Below are positions 49,974 through 60,661 of a stretch of 64,000 bases of DNA, piece after piece. Each line of letters starts with the position of its first letter. Position 1 is the first letter of the stretch. The stretch is taken from contig NC_054085.1 of NCBI RefSeq assembly GCF_017562075.2, positions 16,471,818 to 16,535,817 of the forward strand, in the 5' to 3' direction. The notes under the pieces were generated by a model. That model did not search any database. It was not told the DNA's origin and saw only the letters and a list, made by a program, of their open reading frames with translations. Origin of the DNA: Anopheles merus. Lineage: Eukaryota > Arthropoda > Insecta > Diptera > Culicidae. The translations under genes and the position numbers were made by a program.

Positions 49974-51726
49974 AGGGTTTGGTGGATGATAGATTCCCCT
50001 CCACGCTGGTGTGCTATTTTATCGGATCATATTTTACGAGTCATCGACCACGCGTCTGACGCGTTGGTGTCGCCAGCCAGCCAGCCAGCAAACCGTCCCA
50101 GCCTGATTATAATACTGCGCAAGACGGCAAATAATGGTCGTTTAATTCAATTTTTGCACCCACTTTTCAGCTACAATGTTTTATCGCGAGGAGCGCGAGC
50201 CACGCTGTTTGACGGTGTGGTTTAAAATTGATCGATTTTTGTTTAGCTTTTACCTAGAGAACAATATCATTTTCTGTTTTATTTAAAAAACAATTTCAAA
50301 ATACAAAAACCAGTTATTCTAATTCTACCCTTGCTATTCTAACAGACATGATAAAACGTTTAATTAAAGCACAGCTTTTGTGTAGCGGCGAAACTCCAAA
50401 ACATAGTAAGCATCGACCGAAAGCGAACAAGCATGCGCCTACTGGCCCGGGGATTACAGATTCTCGCCCAAGTGTCCGCACACCCACTCGGCAAACTTGC
50501 TTTATCCCTTCCCTGTTTGTCGGTCGCGTGCACATAGGACACGATGTTGTGGCCAACCTCCCCGGTCGCACCGTAGTACACCCTCCCCCCCCCCCCCCCC
50601 CCCGCCCGTTAGCAACTCAACGCGACCACTCCCGCGGTTGTCAATTTTGTTGGGTTCATAATTTGATAATGTTTATAATAGAATAATTTATACATTGTTT
50701 GCAGACTGTCATCGTGCCCGGTGGTGCGCTTTGCGCCTTTTGCCATTTTGCCGAGGGGTTGCATGATGCACACACACAGACAGACACACAGGCACACAAC
50801 GGGACCTTAAATCTGCTGCTAAATGAATTATAAAACGTTTCACCGTGATTTAGTGATACGAGCGGCCGTTGTTTCCCCCTTTCTGGGAGTGGGATTGGGG
50901 GTCCCTTTCTCTTCGGTGTCATTTTTTTGCCTTTTTTGTCCACCACTGTGTTGCGTGGTGGTGGGTTTGTAGTGATTCGTACATTTGTGGCTCGGTGGAA
51001 AACGAGCAGCCAGTTTGTTGTCTTTTTTTACTGTTGTTGTTCTGTTGCAAGCGTACGATTTTTTATTGCATTCGATGGAGAGTTTTGCTACATTTCATTC
51101 CCATTTGCCAACGCGCCATTTGGACACACGCGCGCGCTGCGGCACGTTCTTTGCTGCGGCAAATTTAATTATCGTTTGCTATGAACTGTAAACCTGAAGC
51201 CTGATCCATAGAGGAGCGGGGGTGACCGACGGTGCGATTTAAAACGGCACATAATATGCCATTATTTTTGATTTGGTGACGAGGTTTTGGCGAACCATTG
51301 GGCGCACACGCAAAAAAAATCGAGTCAAACTAAGGGAAGCATTTAATGTAATTTGAGGCGATATTTGTGTGTATTTTCGTTACTACTACAGCTACTTTCT
51401 TAAGAGTGAAATAATCAAATTCAGCAATGGAAAAAAAAAACTTACTTGTATCCTGTCCTCTGGGAGATCCGTTTTGAGGGAAAGCATTTCCCGGGCGTAC
51501 ACATCCGGATAGTGCGCTTCCTTGAAGGCCTTCTCGAGCTCGTCCAGTTGGTAGCTGGTAAATATCGTTCGACTGAGAAACAAAAAAAACCCAAGATGAA
51601 TGCAAAGGAGCGAGCCGGCAAAGCCTACTACTGTGCCTTACCTGTGTCTTCGTTTCTTCTTCTTCTTCTTTCCATAACTATTTAGTCCGTCGATGGTAAA
51701 GTCTTTGCTGGAGTCTACACCACCAC
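30784..51726 (-). CDS. Vsx: Vsx/Chx10 paired-like homeobox transcription factor (5' end not in model)
   Basis: Nuclear transcription factor of eye and visual-system development. Visible exons (minus strand): 51726-51642, 51572-51446, 33226-33052, 32880-32100, 31153-30784, giving 511 residues from the first full codon. A basic KKKKKKRRHS stretch leads into the homeodomain (RTIFTSYQLDELEKAF to VWFQNRRAKWRK, with Gln50 and Asn51). The CVC domain follows (EKCWGRSTIMAEYGLYG, LLGMHKKSLE), then a long Gly/Pro/His/Ser-rich region. The OAR/RVX-type motif NNSIACLRAKAQEH is in the last exon. An 18.2-kb intron splits the homeobox between residues 46 and 47, the position I know for Vsx genes. The first listed exon starts in phase 1 (its first two bases finish a codon), so at least one coding exon lies upstream, probably past 64000; no octapeptide-like motif was seen. 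Vsx1 and Vsx2 cannot be told apart here. Confidence 0.92.
31154..32099 (-). other. Vsx last intron
   Basis: 946 bp, purine-rich on the plus strand, with a GA run at 31907-31922. Donor GTGGGT, acceptor CCAAACAG. If unspliced, translation would add WVDYKDPVAFIR and stop before the OAR motif. Confidence 0.75.
32881..33051 (-). other. In-frame, stop-free intron (exitron) in Vsx
   Basis: A 171-base intron with donor GTATGC and acceptor CTGCAG. Removed, it joins WLLG to MHKKSLEAAE, the conserved CVC sequence. Retained, it adds 57 residues rich in Ala and Gly without a stop, because 171 is divisible by three. Both junctions read Gly-Met-His (GGT ATG CAT and GGC ATG CAC). Confidence 0.7.
36595..36927. 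mobile_element. MITE-like element with about 70-bp terminal inverted repeats
   Basis: The left arm (36595-36663) and right arm (36859-36927) match as inverted repeats with few differences. Core words are GGCCAGACGAGGTGAAATAT, ACAGCGAAAT and ACTATTTGACA. The arms contain an internal repeat of TATTTGACA. There is no coding capacity between them and no convincing target-site duplication. Confidence 0.78.
37150..37294 (+). mobile_element. Short tRNA-derived SINE (about 129 bp) with target-site duplications
   Basis: The element is 37158-37286. A-box-like GTGGTACATTCGCC lies near 37170, and an exact GGGTTCAAGCC B box is at 37215-37225. CGCGTAGGAC near 37250 parallels ACGTAGGAC in the SINE at 19136-19328, and the end is A/G-rich (ACAAGAAAAGAAG). 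It is flanked by TAATGACT at 37150-37157 and 37287-37294. It is shorter and diverged from SINE200, so a separate family or subfamily is likely. Confidence 0.75.
39178..39365. mobile_element. 188-bp MITE with terminal inverted repeats
   Basis: The left end GCTGGTATTATTGAATCCG and the right end, read on the other strand, GCTGGTATTATTGAATCTG match closely and continue through GTTCGTAGCGG. The interior is non-coding. No clear flanking duplication was found. Confidence 0.78.
42850..43532 (+). pseudogene. Non-LTR retrotransposon relic (3' end of a reverse-transcriptase ORF)
   Basis: Translation in the plus direction gives a Jockey/CR1-like C-terminal pattern: LTFHLHIDNIASKVYKLLGF, then YDLFLLK, an in-frame stop, VRSTIEYCSIIWFAHS and KKLEAVQRRFTR. 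After a frame change come RTLRSRELTLYR and ARQFNDWNGHFDFNLSND. Stops and at least one frameshift make it dead. It ends with A-rich TAAATAAATAACA-type repeats, a common 3' end for this class. It is 5'-truncated, as is usual, with no catalytic region left. Confidence 0.75.
47644..48692. mobile_element. 1.05-kb non-autonomous element with TA flanks
   Basis: Terminal inverted repeats pair GGCCAAATGTACCAATAGTG on the left with GGGTAAATGTACCTATAGTG on the right (read on the other strand). TA dinucleotides sit at both outer edges (47642-47643 and 48693-48694), as for Tc1/mariner-type insertions. Several inner copies of CCTATAGTGGTGGTA-like words lie near 47850-47900 and 48275-48320. No transposase frame is visible. 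Confidence 0.7.
50585..50603. repeat. C19 homopolymer
   Basis: Uninterrupted C run in the Vsx intron, G-quadruplex prone on the minus strand. Similar tracts occur at 62120-62141 and 63203-63218. Confidence 0.85.
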
Positions 51727-51727
51727 C

Positions 51728-51728
<1 letters not shown>

Positions 51729-51770
<42 letters not shown>
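51729..51770. repeat. (GA)n microsatellite adjoining a Vsx splice acceptor
   Basis: About 20 GA units. On the coding strand they read (CT)n and run straight into the CTAG acceptor at 51727, acting as its polypyrimidine tract. Confidence 0.85.
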
Positions 51771-51773
<3 letters not shown>

Positions 51774-54700
51774 GAGAAGAGAAAGGATTAATAAAACATG
51801 CAAAATGGCACTCATCCAATTAATGTCCGAGCGGTTTCGGAGAGTCGGATTAGTAAACTTTGCTCCAACACGCACACACACATTCCAGTTTGAACCGTTT
51901 GAAGCCATTTTGTGCCGACAAAGGGAGCCCGCTTTAATTCACACTTTATATATCAATCACTTACAGCCGATCAAACACCAGCCGATAAGCGGGAAAAATG
52001 CTTCTCTCGTCCGGTGTGTGTGTGTGTGTGTTTGCAAATGGGTGGCACTCTAATTACGGCAAGAAGTCTACGTAGAGGGCTCACCAGAGAGCTCCAACGA
52101 CGACCACGACGACGGGCACACCCTGCCACCGCCAAAGGCTCGAGTGCCTTCTTGAGAACCGTTTGCCTTCTCTCTCTCTCCGGCTCGACTAGCTAATTTC
52201 AGGCACCGAAAACCATCCACACTTCCACTACTACTACCACCACGATGGTCTCGGTCAGTTTTGGTTTGTGTGTTTGGTCAGTTTAAGTCTCGCGCGCGGC
52301 AACCCCTTCACGGCGGCGCTCTGTACAGCACAAAGTGGGAAGCATCGGGGCCCGATAGTGATCTGCGGACGACGTCTTTGATTTTCCTTCCCCTCATTAT
52401 ATCTCAAGCAGCTGCTCCAGAGTCGATGATGGGTCGGTCGGTCGGTCGGCCGGCCTTTGGCGGCTTTCGAGCTGCCGCCGCCGCTGCTGTGCGAAACCAC
52501 GTGGTGAGAAAATCGCTCCACACGTATGTGTGTGTGTGTGCCGTTGTGGCTTTGAACCGATGCCGAAAGTGGCGCGGCCGAAAGATACTCGACCAAGTGG
52601 CACTTCAGTGCTCCCCAATAGGAAAATTCCAAACGATTTTTGTTTCGCTTTCGGTTTGGTTCGGTTTTCGTACCTAATTGGAGGCATCTTCAGGGTGCAA
52701 GCAACCAAACACGTACACGTACGGGGAACTGCCGGTAGGTTCCCTGGGCCTGGGTGGGCTTCGAGTGGGGCGCTGGAGCTTTAATGGGGCAGCGTTTAAC
52801 TGAAAATCCGACACGGGGAAAAGCATAAACAAACTTTTGCCGCCGTTTTTTCAACATTTTTTTCCGTACGTTGGGTGAGTGTGTGAGAAGACCCCAAAAT
52901 AGGCCGCCCAAAAATAAAACAGGGATTCTAGTGAAACGAATCAAAACGCTCCCGCTGGCATGTGGTCGGGGAGGCAAGGTTGCAAAAAAAGGGTTTCGCT
53001 CGAGGATTCCTGGTGGTAAATCATAGTTAATATTGGATGAAGCGATGAAATTGTTTCGATCACAACAGGATCATCATGGTCTTCTTTATTATGTTTTTTG
53101 GAACCATTTACAAGCCTGCCCCCTTCCCTTCCCGACATCACGTTCTATACGAACGAATCATTAATATTGGAAACGAGAATTCCCCGAACTCGGAGTCACT
53201 TCATTTCACTTCCACTTTACGGTCGGGGATGGGGAACTGTCACCCCAGACCACTCTATCGCGTACGGGTGGTCAACACTTCCACACCGATGGGACGCTCA
53301 CTCACTGTCTGTCTGTATCCCTATCCTGTGTCCCTATCTGTCGCCTGTTTACACACGCTCAGCAACCCATCATCAACACCCCAGCTCGTGTTTACTGCCC
53401 TACACCTTTTCCCGGGGCTGCCCGCACGCGACGCACGGCGTCGGCAGCAGCCCTCTCTCTATCTCTCTCCAGGGTGCTATAATTGCTCCCTAATTGATTA
53501 TTTTGCTCTTCATCATCGTATTGTAACAAAATAAAATATCATGTTACCGAAACGGTGGCCCCTGCTTTTGGGTTCGGCTCTACCCCGGCTTTCGCCGTTG
53601 CTCGCGCATCGGAAGCGCGCGGGCCCTGCTGCGTGTTTGCGCGCGTACGTAAAGCGCAACACACACACACACACATTCTCTTTCTCGGTCGTAGCTGTCA
53701 CCTTTGGGACGACACTGATGATGATGGTGAATGTTGCTGTCGGTGGTGGTGCATGGTGTGATTATTTTTATTGTTGTTTTAATCAATCCGGTAAATGATT
53801 TTTCCTCTCTCTCTCTTTCTACCCTCATGCCTCGTTGGTGATGTCACACTTGCGGGGTGTATATTGTGTTTGTTTTTTTCTTCTTCGGGCAACTGTTATT
53901 GCTGTGACCATTAAACACCTTGTTTAACGTTTGCTGCGCATTGGTTAATGGATTAGCTGTAGAGTGCAAATACACTTGCTGGGGGGGGAACATTGTGGAA
54001 ATGCGGGGAAAGCAGTAAACAAATTTCGAACTCAAAGTGAAGTGCACGGTAAGAGTGAACATTCCCCATAGGATAGTATTACAATCATTACAACGGGAAT
54101 TTAATATGCAATTGAACAAACAAAAGGGTTAATATTGTTTGGTGATTTAATTAGAGTATGGAGTATTGATTTAAATGTAGTAGTACCTGTATTGTTGGCA
54201 CACTTTTTTCAGGCAAATGTGGTGCTTCTTGTGGTGGAAAAAATGCAAAAAAAGGTTTGCTACAAGTGTACATTGTGTATTGGTCCTGTAGCGATGTCGC
54301 TGCCAGCAGGGCAGTCTAATAATATTAATCACTATTTGCGTTAAATAGTTGTTAAAACATGCCTTTACACTTAGGGATTACTTCTGACTTTCCCAAATCA
54401 GCCAGCAAGTTTAGAGCAGAAAAATAAGCGTAAACTTGGAGACATTTGAACGAATATTCCACAATAAATTGGTATATTCACTCAATAAATACAAGCCCTT
54501 CGTTCATATCCTCATTTTAAAATAGAAGAATTTCTCTTCAAAATAATAAAAAACAAATCAAAACAGTTGGAGGAGGCAATAATTAAAGCAAAAGTGGCGA
54601 AAATCATAAAACATAAATTGATTTGCAACAAGATAAAAAAAAAAAACAGTTTGAATCTGTATTTCCCTTAGAATATAAGATTATCGAAAGAGAGAGAGTT

Positions 54701-57700
54701 CGAATTGGAAAAACAAATAGCAAATATATGGATAAATTAAAGTGGTTTATTGCAAATTGTACATCTGAACATCTATTTATAAATATAGAAGGTATCTTCG
54801 TACCAACTTCTCGTCCTCTTTCGTCCCTTCTACTATCTTTTCCCACTTAATTTCCCTACCTAAGCTACAAAATCAACTGTTCGCCTCGTTCCCTGCCAGC
54901 TGGTCAAGTGTGTGTTGCTCAACAGTGTGTGTGTGTGTGTGTAACAACACCACCCAATGCAAACACACCGCAGACACCCTTGAATTGTAGCAAATTCGCG
55001 CCGCTTGATCCTGTGCACGGAAACCCCTTTCGCGCAACGAAAATTGACTATTTTCCGCATCATCCCTATTACGTGTGCGTGCGTGTCTAGCTGTGTCTGA
55101 ACCCCAAATGACCTGTTTTGCTTGCGACTTTAGCGAGAATGTGTGTGCGTGTGTGTGCGTGTGCGTGTGTCCCTGTGGTATGTCTGCAGTGAAGCGAAAC
55201 GGGAAGGGAGTGAGGTGAAAGTGAATGATATTTCACTATTTAGACACACGTATGCGTTCCTGGGCGGGAGGATGTGTATTCCGCATTCCAAAGCCGACAC
55301 TAAATCGCCCTGGTTCCTGGTACCACATCCCATGTGTGTGCATCCCATGCACGAGCAAAACACATCCGTACGTGCGAAGGAAATTTATTTAATTTGTCTT
55401 TGACTCCCTTTGCCTCCGCTACCACCACGAGAGTCATGTAAAATGGCTAAGAATTTTACCAATTTCGTTTTATTAGTTCGTTTTAAGGTAAATTAATTAA
55501 TTTTCCTGCATGTGTGCGTACACACACACACACACTTACACATGGTGTGGTACTACCAGGACAGAGTTTTGGTCCTTCGGTCGGTGTGTGAATGTCTGCG
55601 CACATAAATTGGTACGATTGTTTCGCTACGCAACATGTCCCCGCGGCACTTAATGGGGGGAGCCCGTGCTTTGCGTCTTTACATGCGTATGAGAGCATGC
55701 GTGTGTATGTGGAGTGGAAAACGTTATTTACGGTTCGATTAGTTACGAGTCTTAATAACGCGCATCCATCGGGTTGGAACTTGACGACGGCGTGAAAGGG
55801 AAGAAAAATTGACCGTAAAATAGTGACTTCCCGGCGCAAACAACATTCCACACTGAAACGGCAATAAACAGTCGACGTAGTTTCATGCATGCTATTCTTG
55901 TGTGAGACTGTTTTAATTGTTTTCCGTTTTGCAAAAATGTACAAAGCAAAAACCCACAGAAATAATTGATTTAATAAAACCAACTCATCCAATTTGCCTT
56001 TGGGCGAAAGAACGTCCATAATACTCGCTTCCCTAACGAGCTATTTACCTTCAATACCGCAAACAGCAGCGCTGTATTTATTGTCCATTTCCTTGCTCTC
56101 TCGCCCTGCTCTGTTGGTTGGATGCACACAATTCACCATTCAATCCTTACAACTTCTCTCCGCTACAACACATGTTTGGACAATACTTATACACCAAAAA
56201 AAAAAAAAAAAAGGAAACACATCATCCCTACATACCAAAGGGCCACGTGGGAAGAATAAAAGACGATGACGACAGTAAAAGAAAAAAAAACGGCAGGATC
56301 TTAGCTGCGATTTGCACACCGCACAGCCATGCAGCCAGCCAGCTAGAACGGATCCTCGGTTGTTGGAATGTTGGAGGATGATGGATCCGTTTACCTTTTG
56401 CTATGAAGTGCGCTTGACAAGGAGTCTCCAAATAAATGCAAAATACCCCCTGGCATTGTCCGGACAATGCGAACACGGGGCAGAAGAGAGCTGTTTACCC
56501 AGGCGCGCACATTACCCCCGCGAACATCTCCATCCAGTGCCACATCCGGTTCAGCGCGCGTGAGTTACGGCGAACAGGTGAGAAAGAATGGCGGCGTGTT
56601 TCCTCCGTGGAATGGCCGGTGTATGCCCAATTTTGGACAAATATTTCTTCGATACCCTTCGTCCTTTTGGGATAACAAAGAGGGGGGGTGGGGGGGGGCA
56701 CAAAAAGAAGAAAAAAAAACAACCAGGGAACGAAGAATAGGGTTGCGTGCTGTAGTGTTGTTGTTCCATTTTGTGCTTGAGGTTTTTGCACGATTGTTGC
56801 ACGCGTGGAATGTGGAACGCGCTGAAGGTGGTCGGGTAATCCTGCTTAAGAGCATCGATCCGAAATTGGGTGTCACTTTGGTCTGCTGTACCGTTGCAAG
56901 GAGCGGCTAGTGGTAGTCTTTTGCTGGTACGATTACACTTGTAAACCCTACTACTGTTGGGGGGACAGAGAGTTGAACATGATAGGCGATTGGGATGACA
57001 CCCCAGTGCGTGGCCGAGTATGTGGTCGCAAATGGCAATACTTGTTCAAGAGAGTGAGAGAGAGAGAGGGTGTGTGTGTCCTTGGTAGTCTTTTTTCACA
57101 GTCTTTTTTTGCTTCTTAGAGTTGGGTCCGATTTGACGAACCGGTTGTGGTGAATGGGATTTGGTGAAAGGGGGTTTAAGATGTGTGAAAAAAATGGAAA
57201 CACATCTTATCCTTCCCACAATGGGTATAATGCGATAGGTCTATTAGTGTAATTGTTGGGTTCTATTCAGTGGATTGCGACGATCTGGGAGTTATCCTTT
57301 TCCAATTGCCCGATTGTTATCAAAAGTTATGATATGATAAGGTCTTTTTTTAATATCATCTTCAAATAGCGTTAAGATCTTTTGTGTATGATATAGAGGA
57401 ATTTCTGATACTAAGTAGTTTTGTTTATGTACGGAGTTTGACATTTGGTAGTAGAAATTATATTGGAGCTCCATACAAAAACACGCGTCAAACTTGCTTC
57501 AGATTTTCAGCTTCAAGGAAGCTAAATAATTGCAGGTATATTGTCAAGCGAAGCTCCCAATTGTTGAAATAGAGGCTTTACAATGTAATAAGATCAATAA
57601 AATTTATATAAAAGAGAGCAAACAACCTTAAAACGAGTTGGAGTTGTATGATTGTTTGAACAATGGGAAATTACTCAAAAATCAAAGCAATGGGAAATTA

Positions 57701-57801
57701 CTATCAGTCTCGGGAAGGAAAATACATTTCGGATGATGTTTACTTCACTGACGAACACTTTCTTCATTAAAGCTTTCTAACTTAGCATCCCCCAATCCCC
57801 C

Positions 57802-57933
57802 AATTTTGTACTTTTTAGTTTCTTCGAAGTGGTCTGTAGGGTGAATTGAGATTTTAAAGTAGTAAGTAATTTTGTACTTTTTAGTTTCTTCGAAGTGGTC
57901 TATAGGGTGAATTGAGATTTTAATGTAATAAGT
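57802..57933. repeat. 66-bp tandem duplication (two copies)
   Basis: 57802-57867 and 57868-57933 differ at only a few positions. Both contain TTTTAGTTTCTTCGAAGTGG and GGGTGAATTGAGATTTTAA. The low divergence suggests a recent duplication. A 15-base word, CAATGGGAAATTACT, is also repeated just upstream near 57663 and 57690. Confidence 0.9.
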
Positions 57934-60630
57934 ACTTCAAATTGAACCTTCCATTGCTTCCAATTTATACACATCATATGAGACATTTTTAAAGTCTTGA
58001 AATTTGCCTCAATACTTCAAAAATGTGCAAATCTTAACCACTGATTCCTTTAGCTTAATTTCTTTGCTTAATCTTCTCCCTAAACCATCGTCTTATTTCA
58101 TTTCAATCCTACAACAAAAATCCCCAAATCTCTTCGCAGATGAAAGTCGCTTTCCGAAGCAGTGCGTCTGGTGGAAGGTTTCACGCCTCCACACGCGCTC
58201 AGCAAACAAAAATGCTTTTTCACGCGTTTTCTCTCCTCGGGATGCCATCCCAGCTCCAAACCGGTACCGTTTGGTAAACACAATACGCACATCAACGCCC
58301 CCCAAAAACCCTGCAGTGAGGGTTGGTAGATAATTTAATTTAGCTGTCACCGCTTTAAACAACTGAACCGTCTCCAAACCGAATCCACACACACCAACAC
58401 ACACAACGAATACAGTCGTGCGTATTTGAAAGCAGGGACTCCCATTTTAAGTCGATCGCCCCTGTGGAGCAAGTAGGCTTTGAGGTGAGTTGGGAGCATT
58501 CGCTCGGTACAGAGCACGTCATAAAAACTCAGCAGGCAGGTAGGGATTTATTTCCCTGGTGTGAGTGGTGGAAAAAAGGGGTTTTGCTTGAGGCACATAA
58601 AAAACCGGGCAGCCATGTTTGGTTCCGAACGAGTGGCAAAACGAGCAAAACGAAGAAGAAAGCTCTGTGGCACAAGGTGTTTTTCCATTTTCTATTTTCT
58701 AGCACGCGAAAATTTGCTCTCTTGAAACCAAACCAATTATCGCATTGTTGGTGGTACGTGCACCTTGCCAGTGGATTTCGTTTCGTGCTCCGGGGGCAGA
58801 TTGCCGAGATGGAGAGGGCGCACAGCCAAAAGCAAACCAGTGTCCGCCACCTTCCCTTCCCGGGCCCGCTCCCACACGTTTACTTCATTGTGCACGAAAT
58901 GAGATTAAAATATCAGAACGTACTTTACGATACGCTTTATGTACCGAAATCTTCCGCACACAGCCCAACGTACAACGCTGCCCGAAGCAAGCGCCGCACA
59001 TTAAATAAGCAGAAGAGATGAACGCACCGAGTGAGGTGGTGAAGAGAAAGGAGCGCTGCAAGGCAAACAAGGGGCGAGCAGAAAAGTCACAAAGTGACTG
59101 ACTGAAACGGTACTGGTACGGTACATAATGCAGCCCACCAAACATAGGACAGAAAGCACAAAAATCCCAAAAAGTCCTCCGTGCAAACTAACTTCTGCTG
59201 CTTCTGGAGGGTCTGCGGAGGGTGCAACCGGGGAAGTAGAAGAGAAAAAAAATACATAAATGGCTGTTAACACACACCACCTTATGCTGTGTGGGTGTAT
59301 GCGTGGGGGGAGAGAGAGTGTATACGATGATTCTTGCGCATGATCAGGACTGCCCTGTGCCGGAGCCGCAAAAGCAACGAACAGCCCGCGGGTGTTGGTG
59401 ATTGGTGCTCCTCAATTCTGTCCACCACCCCCAGGAGACCGAACCGAATGGATCCCGACTGGTTGCAAAATTAGTCAATTTCGGCAACAGATTTAGGAAA
59501 GTCATCTGTACTGTACTCCACTGCCACAGTGAAGTCGTCGTCTCGGCGATCGTCTCCCCTACCAACAACAACAAAAAACTCTCTCCATTACTACATGGCG
59601 AACGGAACGACACTCCCGGGCGAAGAACACGAATGAAAATGCAAATTGAAATCGAACGATGCTTGTGCTGATGATGTTGATGACGACGACGATGATGATG
59701 ATGGGAGGCAAGAGTATTCTTTTTTGCTTCTACCCGTGGGGAACATTTTCGATCTAGTACACTGTGAACGGCAAACTTACCCGGTAAGCACGCACCGCCA
59801 CCACCGCCAAAGGTTGACTTTAAGTGTGTAAAATCTGCGAAAAAGAGAGAGAGAGAAAAGGGAAAGTGAGAGTGATGAGAAAGCGAAAAAAAGTGCCGTG
59901 ACAGTGGTCCCCCGCACGAATCTCATTATTATTGAATTTAGTAATTTGCCATTAGACCGGAGAATGCTGGAATCGGGCGCGCATGTGAGAAGAGGTGACA
60001 AGGGGATATTATCGGCAATAGGAAGATTACCCGTTTCGGATGGAAAATTCTCGAGCCGTAGCAAAAGGAATTCGACCCCTTGGTAGACTGTTTAAGTGCA
60101 GACGAGTTTCATTTATTGATTGGATCGGAATGTTTGTGGAATCGAAGCGAGGTGAGTGTTTGGGCGTACAGCTCGCCTGCTTTGATGACGCTTTTCGAAG
60201 GATGCTTTCTTGTAGAAGCAAAAAAATCGGAGGAATAATTTAAGGTGAGCTTCAGAATAGTACAGGATTTACTGGATTGTGTGTACCGAGCGAAACTGGC
60301 GATACGGTGATATATAAATCCCTCACACTGCGTTCTGGAAATCAAACAAACAAGAGTTGGGTTTTGAAACTCAAGAAAACAAACCATTGTTTCGGGGCTG
60401 CTGGAAATGCCATTGATACCGGGTTTGGTGGAACTTCAAAATCAATAAACACACAAGCTTGCGGAATTGTTCCTTCACATTTCCCAACCGAGTGTGCCTC
60501 CTACGGCGACACTTCTCACACACACACTTTCACAATCAACCTATTGTGTTGTTGGATTGCGAAGATCTCGTAACTAAATACTAATCAATAGCCCCAAAAT
60601 CGTCCCGGAAAGGGAAATTCATCAAGAACA

Positions 60631-60661
<31 letters not shown>

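Larger units (their letters stand above)
33227..51445 (-). other. 18.2-kb Vsx intron inside the homeobox
   Basis: Runs from donor GTAAGT (51445) to acceptor ATCGCAG. It contains the transposable-element features listed separately at 36595-36927, 37150-37294, 39178-39365, 42850-43532 and 47644-48692. Simple repeats include GA at 33263-33305, TG at 49942-49971 and C19 at 50585-50603. The rest includes several moderately GC-rich, non-repetitive blocks (for example 35400-35900, 40500-41650 and 45300-46950) that could hold enhancers. No other gene was recognised on either strand. Confidence 0.75.

Noticed and set aside
52255..53534. Frames of 100-150 codons on both strands upstream of the Vsx exon
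   Set aside because: Composition follows CA/TG and CT repeats, and none carries the Vsx octapeptide or any other recognisable motif.
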